The notes under the pieces: model-generated
The model's database searches: none
What the model was told of the DNA's origin: nothing
Seen by the model: the letters and a program-made list of their open reading frames with translations, nothing else
Translations under genes and position numbers: made by a program
Shown here: piece after piece, positions 24,459 through 32,748 of the stretch
Position numbering within the stretch: position 1 is the first letter of the stretch
Layout of the letters: each line of letters begins with the position of its first letter
NCBI GenBank assembly: GCA_049414625.1
Contig: JBMSAU010000138.1
Span: 1-64,000 of the forward strand
Source of the DNA: WYEG01 sp049414625
GTDB lineage: Bacteria; Desulfobacterota; Thermodesulfobacteria; Thermodesulfobacteriales; Thermodesulfobacteriaceae
Length of the DNA stretch: 64,000 nucleotides
Direction: 5' to 3'

Positions 24459-26198
24459 TTAAGTTTGGTCTCCTTTCATGTCGTTAAGGATAAAATCTAC
24501 GAAGGCTTCCTGTAGGGGGGGAATAGAAAGCTCAATCTGATAATCCCTTATACCGGCTTCATCAAAAAGCTTGATTATTCTTTCGCGGTCCTCATCAGGT
24601 GTGAAAGTTCTTAAGTAAATCTTGCTTCCGTATAAGGAAAGGTTCGCAAACCTATCTCTAAGAAGACCAAAAACCTCTCTAAAAGACGGAGACTTAATCT
24701 GTAAAAGCTTTCCTGAGATTACCTCAGCTCCTTTCTTTATTTCTTCAGGCGTTCCAAGGGCAATAAGCCTTCCTCTGTTCATGAGCCCAATTCTATCGCA
24801 GTTTTCTGCCTCATCCATGTAATGGGTGGACACTATCACCGTTATCCCATCTTCTCTGGAAAGGCGGTAAATGACCTCCCAAAAGGTTCTCCTTGCTAAG
24901 GGGTCAACCCCTGATGTTGGCTCATCCAAAAACACAACAACCGGCTCATGAAGGACGGCACATAGAAGGGCTACTCTTTGCCTGATGCCAAAGGGGATAT
25001 CCTTGACAAGCCTATCCTTCCACGGAGATAGCCCAAGCTTCTCGAGCAAACTGGAAAAGTCCTTTCTCCTTACCCCATACAATCCCGCAAAAAGTCTAAC
25101 ATTTTCCATCACTGTGAGGTCCCTATACAAGGAAAACCTTTGAGACATGTACCCTATGGTTTGCCAGAGCTTAGCCTTTTCTTTCTCTACATTATGTCCG
25201 GCGATGAAAATTTCTCCCTCAGTTGGTTCTAAGAGCCCGCACATCATCTTTATTAAGGTGGTTTTACCAGCCCCGTTTGGACCAAGAAGCCCCAATACCT
25301 CTCCCTTCTCTACCTCAAGGCTAACTCTTTCAACGGCTCGAAAATCTCCAAAGAGCTTGCTCACACTTTTACAAACGATAAGCTTTTCCTTTGAACCCGA
25401 TTTTAACGGAGGTTTTTTTAAGTTTATTGGCTTTTCTGCCCCGCTTGACTTAGTCCTGTTTGATATGCTCTGTATAAAAGCCTCCTCAAGGTTTGGATAC
25501 TCTTCAGGCCTTCCCTGAAGAATGATCTTTCCTTGGAACATAAGGGCTATCCTATGGCAACGTTCAGCTTCGTCCATGTAAGAGGTGGCTATAATGCCTG
25601 TAAGACCCTTTTCCTGAACTAAGGTGTGGATTATCTTCCAGAATTCTTGTCGAGAAAGGGGGTCAACACCGGTCGTTGGTTCATCAAGAAAGATTATCTT
25701 AGGGAGATGAAGAAGGGTACAGACCAGGGCAAGCTTTTGCCTCATCCCGCCTGAAAGCGCCCTTGCCTGCCTTGACAAAAAGGGCTTAAGCCCCGTTATC
25801 TCTAAAAGTAGCTCCTTGTTTTGGCGGAAGACCTCATCCGGAATTTCCCTTAGACTCCGAAAGAAGCTTATGTTTTCTTCCACCGTCAAATTATCGTAAA
25901 GGTTTAATCCGAGCCCCTGGGGCATGTAGCCTATGAAGGGTTTTATTTTTTCCGGGTCTTTCGTAACCTCAATCCCGGAAACAAACACATTCCCTGATGA
26001 GGGTTTCAAAACGCCTGCAAGCACCTGAAGAACGGTTGTTTTGCCCGCTCCATCAGGTCCTATTAACCCAAAGATCTCTCCCCTTCTTACTTCAAACGAG
26101 ACATTATCTACCGCTAAAACATTCTTATGGTAATACTTGGTAAGCCCTTCTACCTTGATAACAGGGTCATCTAAGCCTTTATCTATGGCCTTATCCAT
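24459..26198 (-). CDS. ABC exporter ATPase with two fused nucleotide-binding domains (YbhF-like)
   Basis: 579 aa. Domain 1 (about 15-235) has Walker A GPDGAGKTT, signature LSGGMRQK and Walker B IIFLDEPTTGVDP. Domain 2 (about 275-510) has GPNGAGKTT and VVFLDEPTSGVDP, but its signature is IPFGIRQR in place of LSGGQ. One composite site may therefore be poorly active. A C-terminal DUF4162-like segment follows. It powers the two permeases downstream. The start overlaps the HlyD gene end by 16 bp. Confidence 0.9.
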   Translation of the reverse strand: MDKAIDKGLDDPVIKVEGLTKYYHKNVLAVDNVSFEVRRGEIFGLIGPDGAGKTTVLQVLAGVLKPSSGNVFVSGIEVTKDPEKIKPFIGYMPQGLGLNLYDNLTVEENISFFRSLREIPDEVFRQNKELLLEITGLKPFLSRQARALSGGMRQKLALVCTLLHLPKIIFLDEPTTGVDPLSRQEFWKIIHTLVQEKGLTGIIATSYMDEAERCHRIALMFQGKIILQGRPEEYPNLEEAFIQSISNRTKSSGAEKPINLKKPPLKSGSKEKLIVCKSVSKLFGDFRAVERVSLEVEKGEVLGLLGPNGAGKTTLIKMMCGLLEPTEGEIFIAGHNVEKEKAKLWQTIGYMSQRFSLYRDLTVMENVRLFAGLYGVRRKDFSSLLEKLGLSPWKDRLVKDIPFGIRQRVALLCAVLHEPVVVFLDEPTSGVDPLARRTFWEVIYRLSREDGITVIVSTHYMDEAENCDRIGLMNRGRLIALGTPEEIKKGAEVISGKLLQIKSPSFREVFGLLRDRFANLSLYGSKIYLRTFTPDEDRERIIKLFDEAGIRDYQIELSIPPLQEAFVDFILNDMKGDQT

Positions 26199-27118
26199 TC
26201 TGCCTTAGGGTCTACCTTTAGAACCACATCTGCTGGCATTCCAGGCTTAAGTAACCCCTCAGGGTTTTCAACAGAGACCTCAGCTCCAAAGACAAGCTTA
26301 ACCCTTTCGTCCTTAGTTTCTACATTCTTAGGAGTAAACTCTGCTTTCTCATACACCCGGGTTAGCGTCCCGTTAAAGTATCTATCAGGGTAGGCATCAA
26401 CATAAACCCTTGCTTGTTGCCCAAGCTTAACTTTTCCGAGCTCTGGTTCAGGAATGTATACCTTGATGTAAAGCTTGTTTAGGTCGACCATAGTATAGAT
26501 AACCTGTCCGGGGTTTACAACCTCTCCCTCTTCAGCAACTCTTGAAAGAATTACTCCGTCTGCAGGGGCGTAAATCTTGGTCTCCCTGAAGTAAACTTCT
26601 ACTTCTTTTAGCTTTTGTAAAGCCGAAGCTCGCTTAGCCTCGGCTTGGGCTACATACCTTTCGTTAACTTTTAACTCAGCTAAGGCAGATAAGTAGTTAA
26701 GCTCCGCAATCTCAAGGTCCCTCTTTGAGACTAAGCCCTCTTGAAAGAGGGCTCCATGCCTTTCAAGGTCTCTTTTTGCCTGCTCAACCTTTGCTTGAGA
26801 CTTAATCAAATAACTTTGAGCCATTAGGACTGTCTCTTCCGCAGCCTGGACCTCCTTTTGAGCAGAATACAACATGGCAAGGTATTCGTCCGGACGAAGC
26901 TCAGCAAGAAGCTCTCCCTTCTTCACAGAGTCGGACTCTCTTTTATACAGACGGATTATCCGCCCCTGAACCTTAGAGCTTATGTGTATCTCCTTCCCCT
27001 CGACCCGACCATGAAGGATTAATAACCCTTTTGGTTTCTCCTGTTTCTTGAAAAAATAAAGACTTAATCCTACAAAGAGCCCTAAAACTACTAGGATTAG
27101 CAGAACCCTTTTTAACAT
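26183..27118 (-). CDS. HlyD-family membrane fusion protein (YbhG-like)
   Basis: 311-aa periplasmic adaptor. One N-terminal membrane anchor (residues 3-23), a lipoyl half (GRVEGKEIHISSKVQGRI), a long coiled-coil hairpin (about 75-165) and the second lipoyl half (YAPADGVILSRVAEEGEVV) precede a beta-barrel end. It bridges the inner-membrane ABC exporter to an outer-membrane channel; no TolC is present in the window. Its start overlaps the trmB stop by 7 bp. Confidence 0.88.
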   Translation of the reverse strand: MLKRVLLILVVLGLFVGLSLYFFKKQEKPKGLLILHGRVEGKEIHISSKVQGRIIRLYKRESDSVKKGELLAELRPDEYLAMLYSAQKEVQAAEETVLMAQSYLIKSQAKVEQAKRDLERHGALFQEGLVSKRDLEIAELNYLSALAELKVNERYVAQAEAKRASALQKLKEVEVYFRETKIYAPADGVILSRVAEEGEVVNPGQVIYTMVDLNKLYIKVYIPEPELGKVKLGQQARVYVDAYPDRYFNGTLTRVYEKAEFTPKNVETKDERVKLVFGAEVSVENPEGLLKPGMPADVVLKVDPKAEWIRP

Positions 27119-28161
27119 GCTGAGTTTAAATAACTTTTTAAAAATTTTTCCTTGCAGGTTGTTTTCAGGATGTGGGCTGACGGATAAACCCTTAAGACCT
27201 CTCTACAAAGCAATACAAAGGCTAAGTGAACAAGGTCTGTCGGGTCAGGGGGGGTTGCCTCATGAGAAGTTAGAATAACACCGTCTTTCTGATAAGGTGA
27301 AATGAGGATAAAAAACCGTTCCTTAAGGGAGCCCTCTTTGACTAATAGGTCAACAAGCACCCCATCATCTTTAAAGTAGACATCAAGAACTTTAACCAAG
27401 TTTTCTTCTTTTTGGTAGATAATTCCCCTTGGGAGAGTTTCATAGAGTTTCTTGAAATCCGGATGTTGATTTAGCTTTAGGATGTTAACGATGGGCAAGA
27501 GCTCATCCCCCGAGATTTTTAATAAAGAATAATAATCTTTTACCCAGTTTGGAAGCTCAACTCTTTTTATTTTTTTAAAACCTGTAAAGTATAATGTCCG
27601 ACCTAAAGAAAGCCATTTTTTTGCATACTTTGTAGGGTAGAAGTCCTCTACTTCGGTTTTTATAACTTCCTCCCATAGAGGGGCAAAAGCTCCTGTTTTC
27701 AAGAAGAACTCAACAGTTTCTTCAATGTAGGGCTTGTAATCCGTTGCCATGCGAAAGAAGCCAGACAGTTTCAACCTATCAGCTAATAGCCATGGAAAGG
27801 CTTCATTAACTAAGCGATTTTTAGCCTGCTTTCTTTTTATCCAAGGGTCTGGGAAGTTTAAATAGAGCCCAGAGATTGCCTCAGAGGTGAAAGCTTTGCA
27901 AAGGAACTTTACCCCCTCCATTGGGATGAGCCTAACGTTTTTAAGTTGAGCCCTTTCTATTCTCCTCACCGCGCTTCTTAAAACTTCTCGAGAGTAATCA
28001 ACCCCTACGAAGTTGACCTGGGGATTGTTCTTTGCCATCTCAAGGATAAAATCCCCCTTACCAACCCCGATTTCAACATAGATGGGGTTTGAGTTTCCAA
28101 ATATTTCCTGCCAGTTTGGATAAAAAGGGAGATCCCTCTCTTTTAGGTAGAGCCTACTCAT
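27112..28161 (-). CDS. trmB: tRNA (guanine-N7-)-methyltransferase with long C-terminal extension
   Basis: 349 aa. It methylates G46 of tRNA using S-adenosylmethionine. YVEIGVGKGDFILEMAKNNP is SAM motif I, and LYLNFPDPWIKRKQAKNRLV is the PDPW/K catalytic region; TDYKPYIEET follows. The TrmB fold ends near 210. The other about 140 residues form a second domain, as in the long Aquifex-type enzyme, often linked to thermostability or tRNA grip (established for a few homologues). It is the first gene of the exporter cluster and overlaps HlyD. Confidence 0.9.
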   Translation of the reverse strand: MSRLYLKERDLPFYPNWQEIFGNSNPIYVEIGVGKGDFILEMAKNNPQVNFVGVDYSREVLRSAVRRIERAQLKNVRLIPMEGVKFLCKAFTSEAISGLYLNFPDPWIKRKQAKNRLVNEAFPWLLADRLKLSGFFRMATDYKPYIEETVEFFLKTGAFAPLWEEVIKTEVEDFYPTKYAKKWLSLGRTLYFTGFKKIKRVELPNWVKDYYSLLKISGDELLPIVNILKLNQHPDFKKLYETLPRGIIYQKEENLVKVLDVYFKDDGVLVDLLVKEGSLKERFFILISPYQKDGVILTSHEATPPDPTDLVHLAFVLLCREVLRVYPSAHILKTTCKEKFLKSYLNSAC

Positions 28162-28224
28162 ACTTCAATAATGTAATCTTCTTGAAATTTTAAGCAATTG
28201 GTATATTTTTAATTTTAAGATGAT

Positions 28225-28297
28225 GGAGGCCGTAGCTCAATGGTAGAGCACCGGGCTGTGGCCCCGGGTGTTGCGGGTTCGAGTCCCGTCGGCCTCC
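28225..28297 (+). tRNA. tRNA-His (GTG)
   Basis: 73 nt including the His-specific extra G-1 (28225) opposite C73 (28297). The acceptor GAGGCCG pairs with CGGCCTC. The anticodon stem CCGGG/CCCGG holds loop CTGTGGC, anticodon GTG. T arm GCGGG/CCCGT with TTCGAGT. A complete CCA is not encoded. Confidence 0.95.
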
Positions 28298-28704
28298 CCG
28301 TTGACTAAGGTTGCAGTTATATAGAAACTTCTTTTTGTTCTAAAAGCCCATACTTTGAAAGAACAATCCCTTCTGCTTTTAATCAGTTTTCTAAATTCCT
28401 GCTAGGAATGCATCTGCTTTTCTCGTAGAGCTCATAGGCCACTCCTTTAATTCTTCCTCCAAAGCCTTCCTATAAATGACCGACCCTCTCTTTATATGTT
28501 ATTTGTACAATTTTGTTCAAGCAGTTTACAAGGCTCCTTGATCCACTTTATTAATTCTTGAAAGCCATCCCCTAAACATTTTTTAACACTTTTGTTCAAA
28601 CTGCACATTAAGGTGATAGAAGGCTGTCTTAAATGAGGTCCTTTATTTGAGGCTAATTCTAAACTTTACGCTACGAATAACCCCTTAGTCGTTATAAAAA
28701 AAAT
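28298..28704. other. about 400 bp without a gene, upstream of the nitrogen cluster
   Basis: Short minus-strand frames appear here, for example one reading KALEEELKEWPMSSTRKADA, but they are broken and have no ribosome site. I do not recognise them. The region carries the direct repeats at 28511 and 28590 and leads to the sigma-54 promoter. Confidence 0.5.
28511..28599 (+). promoter_or_regulatory. candidate upstream activator sites for the sigma-54 promoter
   Basis: TTTTGTTCAA occurs at 28511-28520 and again at 28590-28599, about 210 and 130 bp before the expected transcript start. TGCAC-N5-GGTGA at 28602-28616 is close to, but not, a full NtrC site. The binding protein is not known. Confidence 0.35.
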
Positions 28705-28721
28705 TTGGCATAAAAATTGCT
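28705..28721 (+). promoter_or_regulatory. sigma-54 promoter of the porin-amtB-glnK cluster
   Basis: TTGGCAT AAAAA TTGCT: GG at 28707-28708 and GC at 28719-28720 are ten bases apart, the -24/-12 form recognised by RpoN. The next gene starts 42 bp downstream with AAAGGAGGT. Control by nitrogen status is expected from the genes served. Confidence 0.8.
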
Positions 28722-28762
28722 AGTTGATACTAAACATACATTTTTGACAAAGGAGGTGCAGC

Positions 28763-29584
28763 ATGAGGAAAAAGTTTATTGCTCTTGCCGCATTAGGATT
28801 ATCTCTTCTTACCTTTTCAGCTAAAGCAGAAGACCAGGCTTCTGCTAACAACATCAGCGGTTCATTCTCTACAGGAATTTACAATAAATATGTCTTTCGT
28901 GGTTATGAATTGAGCGATGATAGCTTGGTCATTCAACCATCTTTAACCTTAAACTATAAGAACTTTTCTGTTAGTCTTTGGGGAAACATTGATACCAACC
29001 AACAAAAAACTCAAAGTTTTGATCCTGGAGATAAATCCGGAAAGAAAAGTTTTAATGAAGTAGACCTTACTCTTAGTTATACCTATACTCTAAATAAACT
29101 TTCAATAACCGGTGGATACATCTATTATGGAACTAAATACGCTGATGAAACAGAAGAAGTTTTCTTAAGTCTATCCTATGACACCATCTTAAACCCTACC
29201 TTGACAGTTTACAGAGACATTTCAGCCTATCCTGGCACCTATGTTAATCTTAGCTTTTCTCATTCTATTCCTGTATACCAAAAAATTACTGCAGACCTTT
29301 CTGCATCCTTTGGTTATTTTAAGGGAGATAGTAAGTATTGGAAAACATACGAAAGAAGCACGGGCGGTTATACTGGAAAAAAGTATAGCGCCCTCCATGA
29401 TGGGAAAATTCAAGTTAGTTTAACCTATCCTATCCAAAAGAACATTACCCTTCAACCAACCGTTCAGTATTGGTTCCCGCTTTCTTCCAAGGCAAGAAGG
29501 ACTATAGATGGAAACTCCTACAACCCTAACGGACATTTAGATAATACATTTGTAGCTGGAGTAAACTTTACATTAAACTGGTAG
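28763..29584 (+). CDS. TorF-family putative outer-membrane porin
   Basis: 273 aa with signal peptide MRKKFIALAALGLSLLTFSA, cleaved near SAKA-ED. The mature chain alternates aromatic beta strands and ends in an aromatic residue (FTLNW), as outer-membrane barrels do. The start SGSFSTGIYNKYVFRGYELSD matches the TorF/Gcw_chp family, often found beside ammonium transporter genes. It probably passes small nitrogen compounds to AmtB; that role is inferred from position. It is first in the sigma-54-driven cluster. Confidence 0.8.
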   Translation: MRKKFIALAALGLSLLTFSAKAEDQASANNISGSFSTGIYNKYVFRGYELSDDSLVIQPSLTLNYKNFSVSLWGNIDTNQQKTQSFDPGDKSGKKSFNEVDLTLSYTYTLNKLSITGGYIYYGTKYADETEEVFLSLSYDTILNPTLTVYRDISAYPGTYVNLSFSHSIPVYQKITADLSASFGYFKGDSKYWKTYERSTGGYTGKKYSALHDGKIQVSLTYPIQKNITLQPTVQYWFPLSSKARRTIDGNSYNPNGHLDNTFVAGVNFTLNW

Positions 29585-29618
29585 AAAACATCAAATCTAT
29601 ACAGGAGGTGGGTAAGCT

Positions 29619-30932
29619 ATGTTGAAAAGGCTTGTCTTCAACTTAATTGGTTTCCTTCCTCTTTTCTTTACCATGATTTTAGCATCACCTTTACAAGTTT
29701 TAGCTCAAGAAGGTTCTCCTCCGCCAAAGCTTGACACTGGAGATACTGCCTGGCTGCTTGTTTCTACAGCCTTCGTTATGCTAATGACCGTCCCTGGTAT
29801 AGCTATTTTTTATGGTGGGCTTGCGAAGAAAAAGGATGTCTTAAACACGATAGCTATGTGCTTGATTACTTACTGTCTTGTAAGCTTCTTATGGGTTGTT
29901 TATGGATATAGCTTGGCCTTCTCTGGTGACATCGCAGGAATCATTGGCTCTCTGGACAAGGCTTTCCTTTCTGGTGTGGGAATTAGCTCTCTTCAAGACA
30001 CCATCCCTGAAGTTCTTTTCGCGACTTTCCAGCTTACCTTTGCGGCAATCACTGTGGCTCTGATATCTGGAGCCTACATTGAAAGGATAAGCTTTCCTGC
30101 ATGGATCATTTTTACGATCCTTTGGATGAGCCTGGTTTATGTCCCAGTAGCTCACTGGGTATGGGGTGATGGGTTTCTCGCCCAATGGGGCGTTCTTGAC
30201 TTCGCAGGGGGAAAAGTAGTCCATATTAACGCCGGAATTGCAGCCTTGGTCGGAGCCCTCATCCTTGGTAAAAGAAAGCAACCTTTGCTTATTCCTAACA
30301 ACATGACCTTAGTAGTTATAGGAACTGCTCTTCTGTGGTTCGGTTGGTTTGGTTTCAATGCGGGAAGCGCAGTTGCATCAAACGAACTTGCTGCTCAAGC
30401 CTTTCTCAACACCAACACCGCAACTGCGCTAGCAGGTCTAACCTGGTTGTTTACCGAGTGGCTTATCACTAAAAAACCAACCGTCCTTGGGCTTTGCTCA
30501 GGAATAATCGCTGGTTTAGTAGCCATAACCCCAGCTGCCGGTTTCGTGAACATAGTTGGAGCCATCATCATCGGGGTTTTAGCAGGTCCAATCTGCTACT
30601 TTGCCGTCGCGTATTTAAAACCAAAGTTTGGCTACGATGATGCCTTAGATGTCTTTGGAATCCATGGCGTGGCTGGGATTCTTGGGGCAATTTTAACCGG
30701 GTTTTTAGCAGACCCCTCCATTAATCCCGATGGAACGGGGCTTTTCTACGGCAATCCTAAGCAAGTCTACATTCAACTCCTTGCCGTTGTCGTCACCATC
30801 GTCTACACAGGTGTCCTCACCGCTGTAATATTGTATATCACAAAGCTTTTTACCAAGCTCAGAGTAAGTGAGGAAGAGGAAATCGCTGGGCTTGATATTA
30901 CTCAACACGGTGAAAAGGGCTATAATATTTAA
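29619..30932 (+). CDS. amtB: ammonium transporter AmtB
   Basis: 437 aa. A cleavable signal (residues 1-30, ending VLAQ) precedes 11 membrane segments. DTAWLLVSTAFVMLMTVPG and FYGGLAKKKDVLNT open the Amt core. FVNIVGAIIIGVLAG and DDALDVFGIHGVAGILGAIL carry the twin-His pore region. It conducts ammonium inward and is shut by GlnK, whose gene follows 24 bp later. Its ribosome site AGGAGGTGGG is strong. Confidence 0.95.
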   Translation: MLKRLVFNLIGFLPLFFTMILASPLQVLAQEGSPPPKLDTGDTAWLLVSTAFVMLMTVPGIAIFYGGLAKKKDVLNTIAMCLITYCLVSFLWVVYGYSLAFSGDIAGIIGSLDKAFLSGVGISSLQDTIPEVLFATFQLTFAAITVALISGAYIERISFPAWIIFTILWMSLVYVPVAHWVWGDGFLAQWGVLDFAGGKVVHINAGIAALVGALILGKRKQPLLIPNNMTLVVIGTALLWFGWFGFNAGSAVASNELAAQAFLNTNTATALAGLTWLFTEWLITKKPTVLGLCSGIIAGLVAITPAAGFVNIVGAIIIGVLAGPICYFAVAYLKPKFGYDDALDVFGIHGVAGILGAILTGFLADPSINPDGTGLFYGNPKQVYIQLLAVVVTIVYTGVLTAVILYITKLFTKLRVSEEEEIAGLDITQHGEKGYNI

Positions 30933-30956
30933 AACTAATCGATAGGAGGGGTTACC

Positions 30957-31295
30957 ATGAAAAAGATTGAAGCCATCATCAAACCCTTTAAGCTTGACGA
31001 GGTAAAGGATGCACTCGTAGCTATAGGCGTTCAGGGGATGACTGTAACCGAGGTTAAGGGATTTGGTAGACAAAAAGGGCAGGTAGAGGTCTACCGCGGG
31101 ACTGAAGTTGAGGTTCTTTTTCTCCCAAAGGTTAAGGTAGAGGTTGTCGTCCCTGACCACTTGGTTGATAAGGTGGTAGAAACTATTTTAAAGAGCGCTT
31201 ACACTGGTTCTATCGGGGATGGGAAAATCTTTATCATTCCTGTTGAGGATGCCATCAGAATAAGAACTCGGGAAAAAGGCGAATCTGCAATATAA
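30957..31295 (+). CDS. glnK: nitrogen regulatory protein P-II (GlnK) lacking the uridylylation tyrosine
   Basis: 112-aa PII trimer subunit. MKKIEAIIKPFKLDEVKDAL, VTEVKGFGRQKG and the C-terminal signature GKIFIIPVEDAIRIRTREKG are all present, with residues for ATP and 2-oxoglutarate binding. T-loop numbering matches E. coli GlnB exactly: Y46 is kept, but position 51 is Val (YRGTEV) in place of the Tyr uridylylated by GlnD. Control is therefore probably by ADP/ATP and 2-oxoglutarate alone. R47 of the T-loop, which plugs AmtB, is kept. Confidence 0.95.
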   Translation: MKKIEAIIKPFKLDEVKDALVAIGVQGMTVTEVKGFGRQKGQVEVYRGTEVEVLFLPKVKVEVVVPDHLVDKVVETILKSAYTGSIGDGKIFIIPVEDAIRIRTREKGESAI

Positions 31296-31308
31296 AAAGG
31301 GGGTTGCT

Positions 31309-31896
31309 TTGGTTGCCATACTCAAGAATGTAAAAGAGGAGGGTCCGGGTAGCATTGAAGACTTTCTTAAAGAAAATTCAATCCCCTTTAAAATCTTTGA
31401 AGCTGAGCCTGGAGAGTTTCCCGCCAACCTTGCAGAATATAGACCCCTAATCGTCTTAGGTGGACCGATGGGAGTTTACGAGATGGACCGATATCCGAAC
31501 TTAAAGCGGGTAGCTAAGATCATAGAAGAAGCCCTCGTAAGAGGGCTTAAAGTTTTAGGGGTATGCCTTGGAGCTCAGCTCCTTGCCCATGTGCTTGGCG
31601 GGAGAGTTTACAAAGGTCCAATGCCTGAGATTGGCTGGCTTGACATAGAGCTAACAGATGCGGGTAAAGTTGACCAAGCGATAAGAGCCCTGGCCAAGCA
31701 TCCTAAAACCCAGGAGATATCTACCCGGTTTAAAGTTTTCCATTGGCATGGCGATGCCTTTGACCTTCTTTCCGGGGCTATTCATTTGGCAAGGTCTGAG
31801 CTTTACCAAAATCAAGCCTTTAAGTATGGACACCGGGTCTATGCCCTACAGTTTCATGTAGAGGTAACAGAAGACCTCCTATCCACATGGTTTTAA
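31309..31896 (+). CDS. class I glutamine amidotransferase, C-terminally truncated by an in-frame stop
   Basis: 195 aa from a TTG start (31309; AAGGGGG upstream). The catalytic Cys is in LGVCLGAQLLAHVLGG; His and Glu are in ALQFHVEVTEDLL. GGPMGVYEMDRYPNL supports the oxyanion region. These stand-alone GATases resemble GMP-synthase-like and gamma-glutamyl hydrolases. TAA at 31894-31896 ends it early: the same frame continues STPLKERVLSEFQTLKSEYS and a further 12 residues to TAA 31993-31995, a helical tail as in full-length relatives (about 228 aa). The triad survives, so it may still work. It lies in the amtB-glnK cluster. Confidence 0.75.
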   Translation: MVAILKNVKEEGPGSIEDFLKENSIPFKIFEAEPGEFPANLAEYRPLIVLGGPMGVYEMDRYPNLKRVAKIIEEALVRGLKVLGVCLGAQLLAHVLGGRVYKGPMPEIGWLDIELTDAGKVDQAIRALAKHPKTQEISTRFKVFHWHGDAFDLLSGAIHLARSELYQNQAFKYGHRVYALQFHVEVTEDLLSTWF

Positions 31897-32101
31897 AGCA
31901 CTCCTCTTAAGGAAAGGGTCCTCTCTGAATTCCAAACTCTTAAATCAGAATATTCGGAGAGGGCAAAAAACTTCTATCATGCTTTATCTTTATAAGGAGA
32001 CTTGATCAAAAGCCCAATAAGGAGACTGTTTAAAAACTTTTGAGCTTTTTTTAAAAAAATAGTCATAGGTTGGAAATACCGGAGAAAAGAAAATGCAAGG
32101 G

Positions 32102-32123
32102 GGCGAGCGACTGCTCGCCTTTT
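32102..32123 (+). terminator. intrinsic terminator of the amtB-glnK cluster
   Basis: GGCGAGC, loop GACT, GCTCGCC, then TTTT. Perfect 7-bp stem. It is also a member of the dispersed hairpin family (compare 16433 on the minus strand). Confidence 0.8.
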
Positions 32124-32217
32124 ACGAAAGATTGGGTAACCGCTGGTTGCCCTAAATAATGTTATTCAGAATTATTGTTCAGCATCCTCAGCTGAGTGCT
32201 CTGGATCAAATTGAAGT

Positions 32218-32679
32218 TTATTTATTTTTTTTCATATAGGGTACTTTTATCTGATCGAGCTCTTCTTTTGTTATTTCATGCCATCTTTTTAATGTCCAGT
32301 ACCCAACCCATTTCTTAAAAAGCTCCAAATTCCTCTGCCTCTCCTCTTCTGTATCGCCAAGAAAAACATACATATTGCCTGGTTTTCCATCTTTTCTATT
32401 TTTTCCATCATCAAGTCTCCTCATGAGAGACCCTGTATCTGGCCAGCCCACGTAGAAGATGAGATGAGAATAGGTATCCATTCTCGGACCTTTAAATTGC
32501 GCAAGCCATTTTTCTTTTTCCGCTTTAAAGGCCTCATACTCTGGAGAATCAGGCCCATGGCAGCGAATGCATTTTGCATCCATAATGGGTTTAATGTGAT
32601 CAACGTAAGTCACCTCTTGAGCAATGGCATACCCCCCAACAGTTAAAATCAAAGTCATTACTCCCATGAACCTTTTCAT
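32218..32679 (-). CDS. exported monoheme c-type cytochrome
   Basis: 153 aa. ATG 32679 has AGGAGGTGGATT upstream; the frame open to 32748 is not used. Signal peptide to about residue 20 (GGYAIA-QE). One heme motif, CIRCH at 37-41, sits in IKPIMDAKCIRCHGPDSPEY, as in cytochromes of the planctomycete-type or DUF-c families. There is no second heme site. Charged helices follow, ending with YMKKNK. A periplasmic electron carrier is likely, with partner unknown. It stands alone. Confidence 0.85.
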   Translation of the reverse strand: MKRFMGVMTLILTVGGYAIAQEVTYVDHIKPIMDAKCIRCHGPDSPEYEAFKAEKEKWLAQFKGPRMDTYSHLIFYVGWPDTGSLMRRLDDGKNRKDGKPGNMYVFLGDTEEERQRNLELFKKWVGYWTLKRWHEITKEELDQIKVPYMKKNK

Positions 32680-32748
32680 AATCCACCTCCTCTTGAAATT
32701 TAATTTCATTTTCATTTTTATCAAACCTCGACATAAAATTTTTGTCAA

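Noticed and set aside
28298..28560. Minus-strand fragments resembling a decayed transposase
   Set aside because: Only short broken stretches without a recognisable catalytic motif; I could not tie them to a family.
28602..28616. Full NtrC binding site
   Set aside because: TGCAC-N5-GGTGA has the wrong spacing (N6 expected) and one half-site mismatch, so it is only mentioned as a near match.
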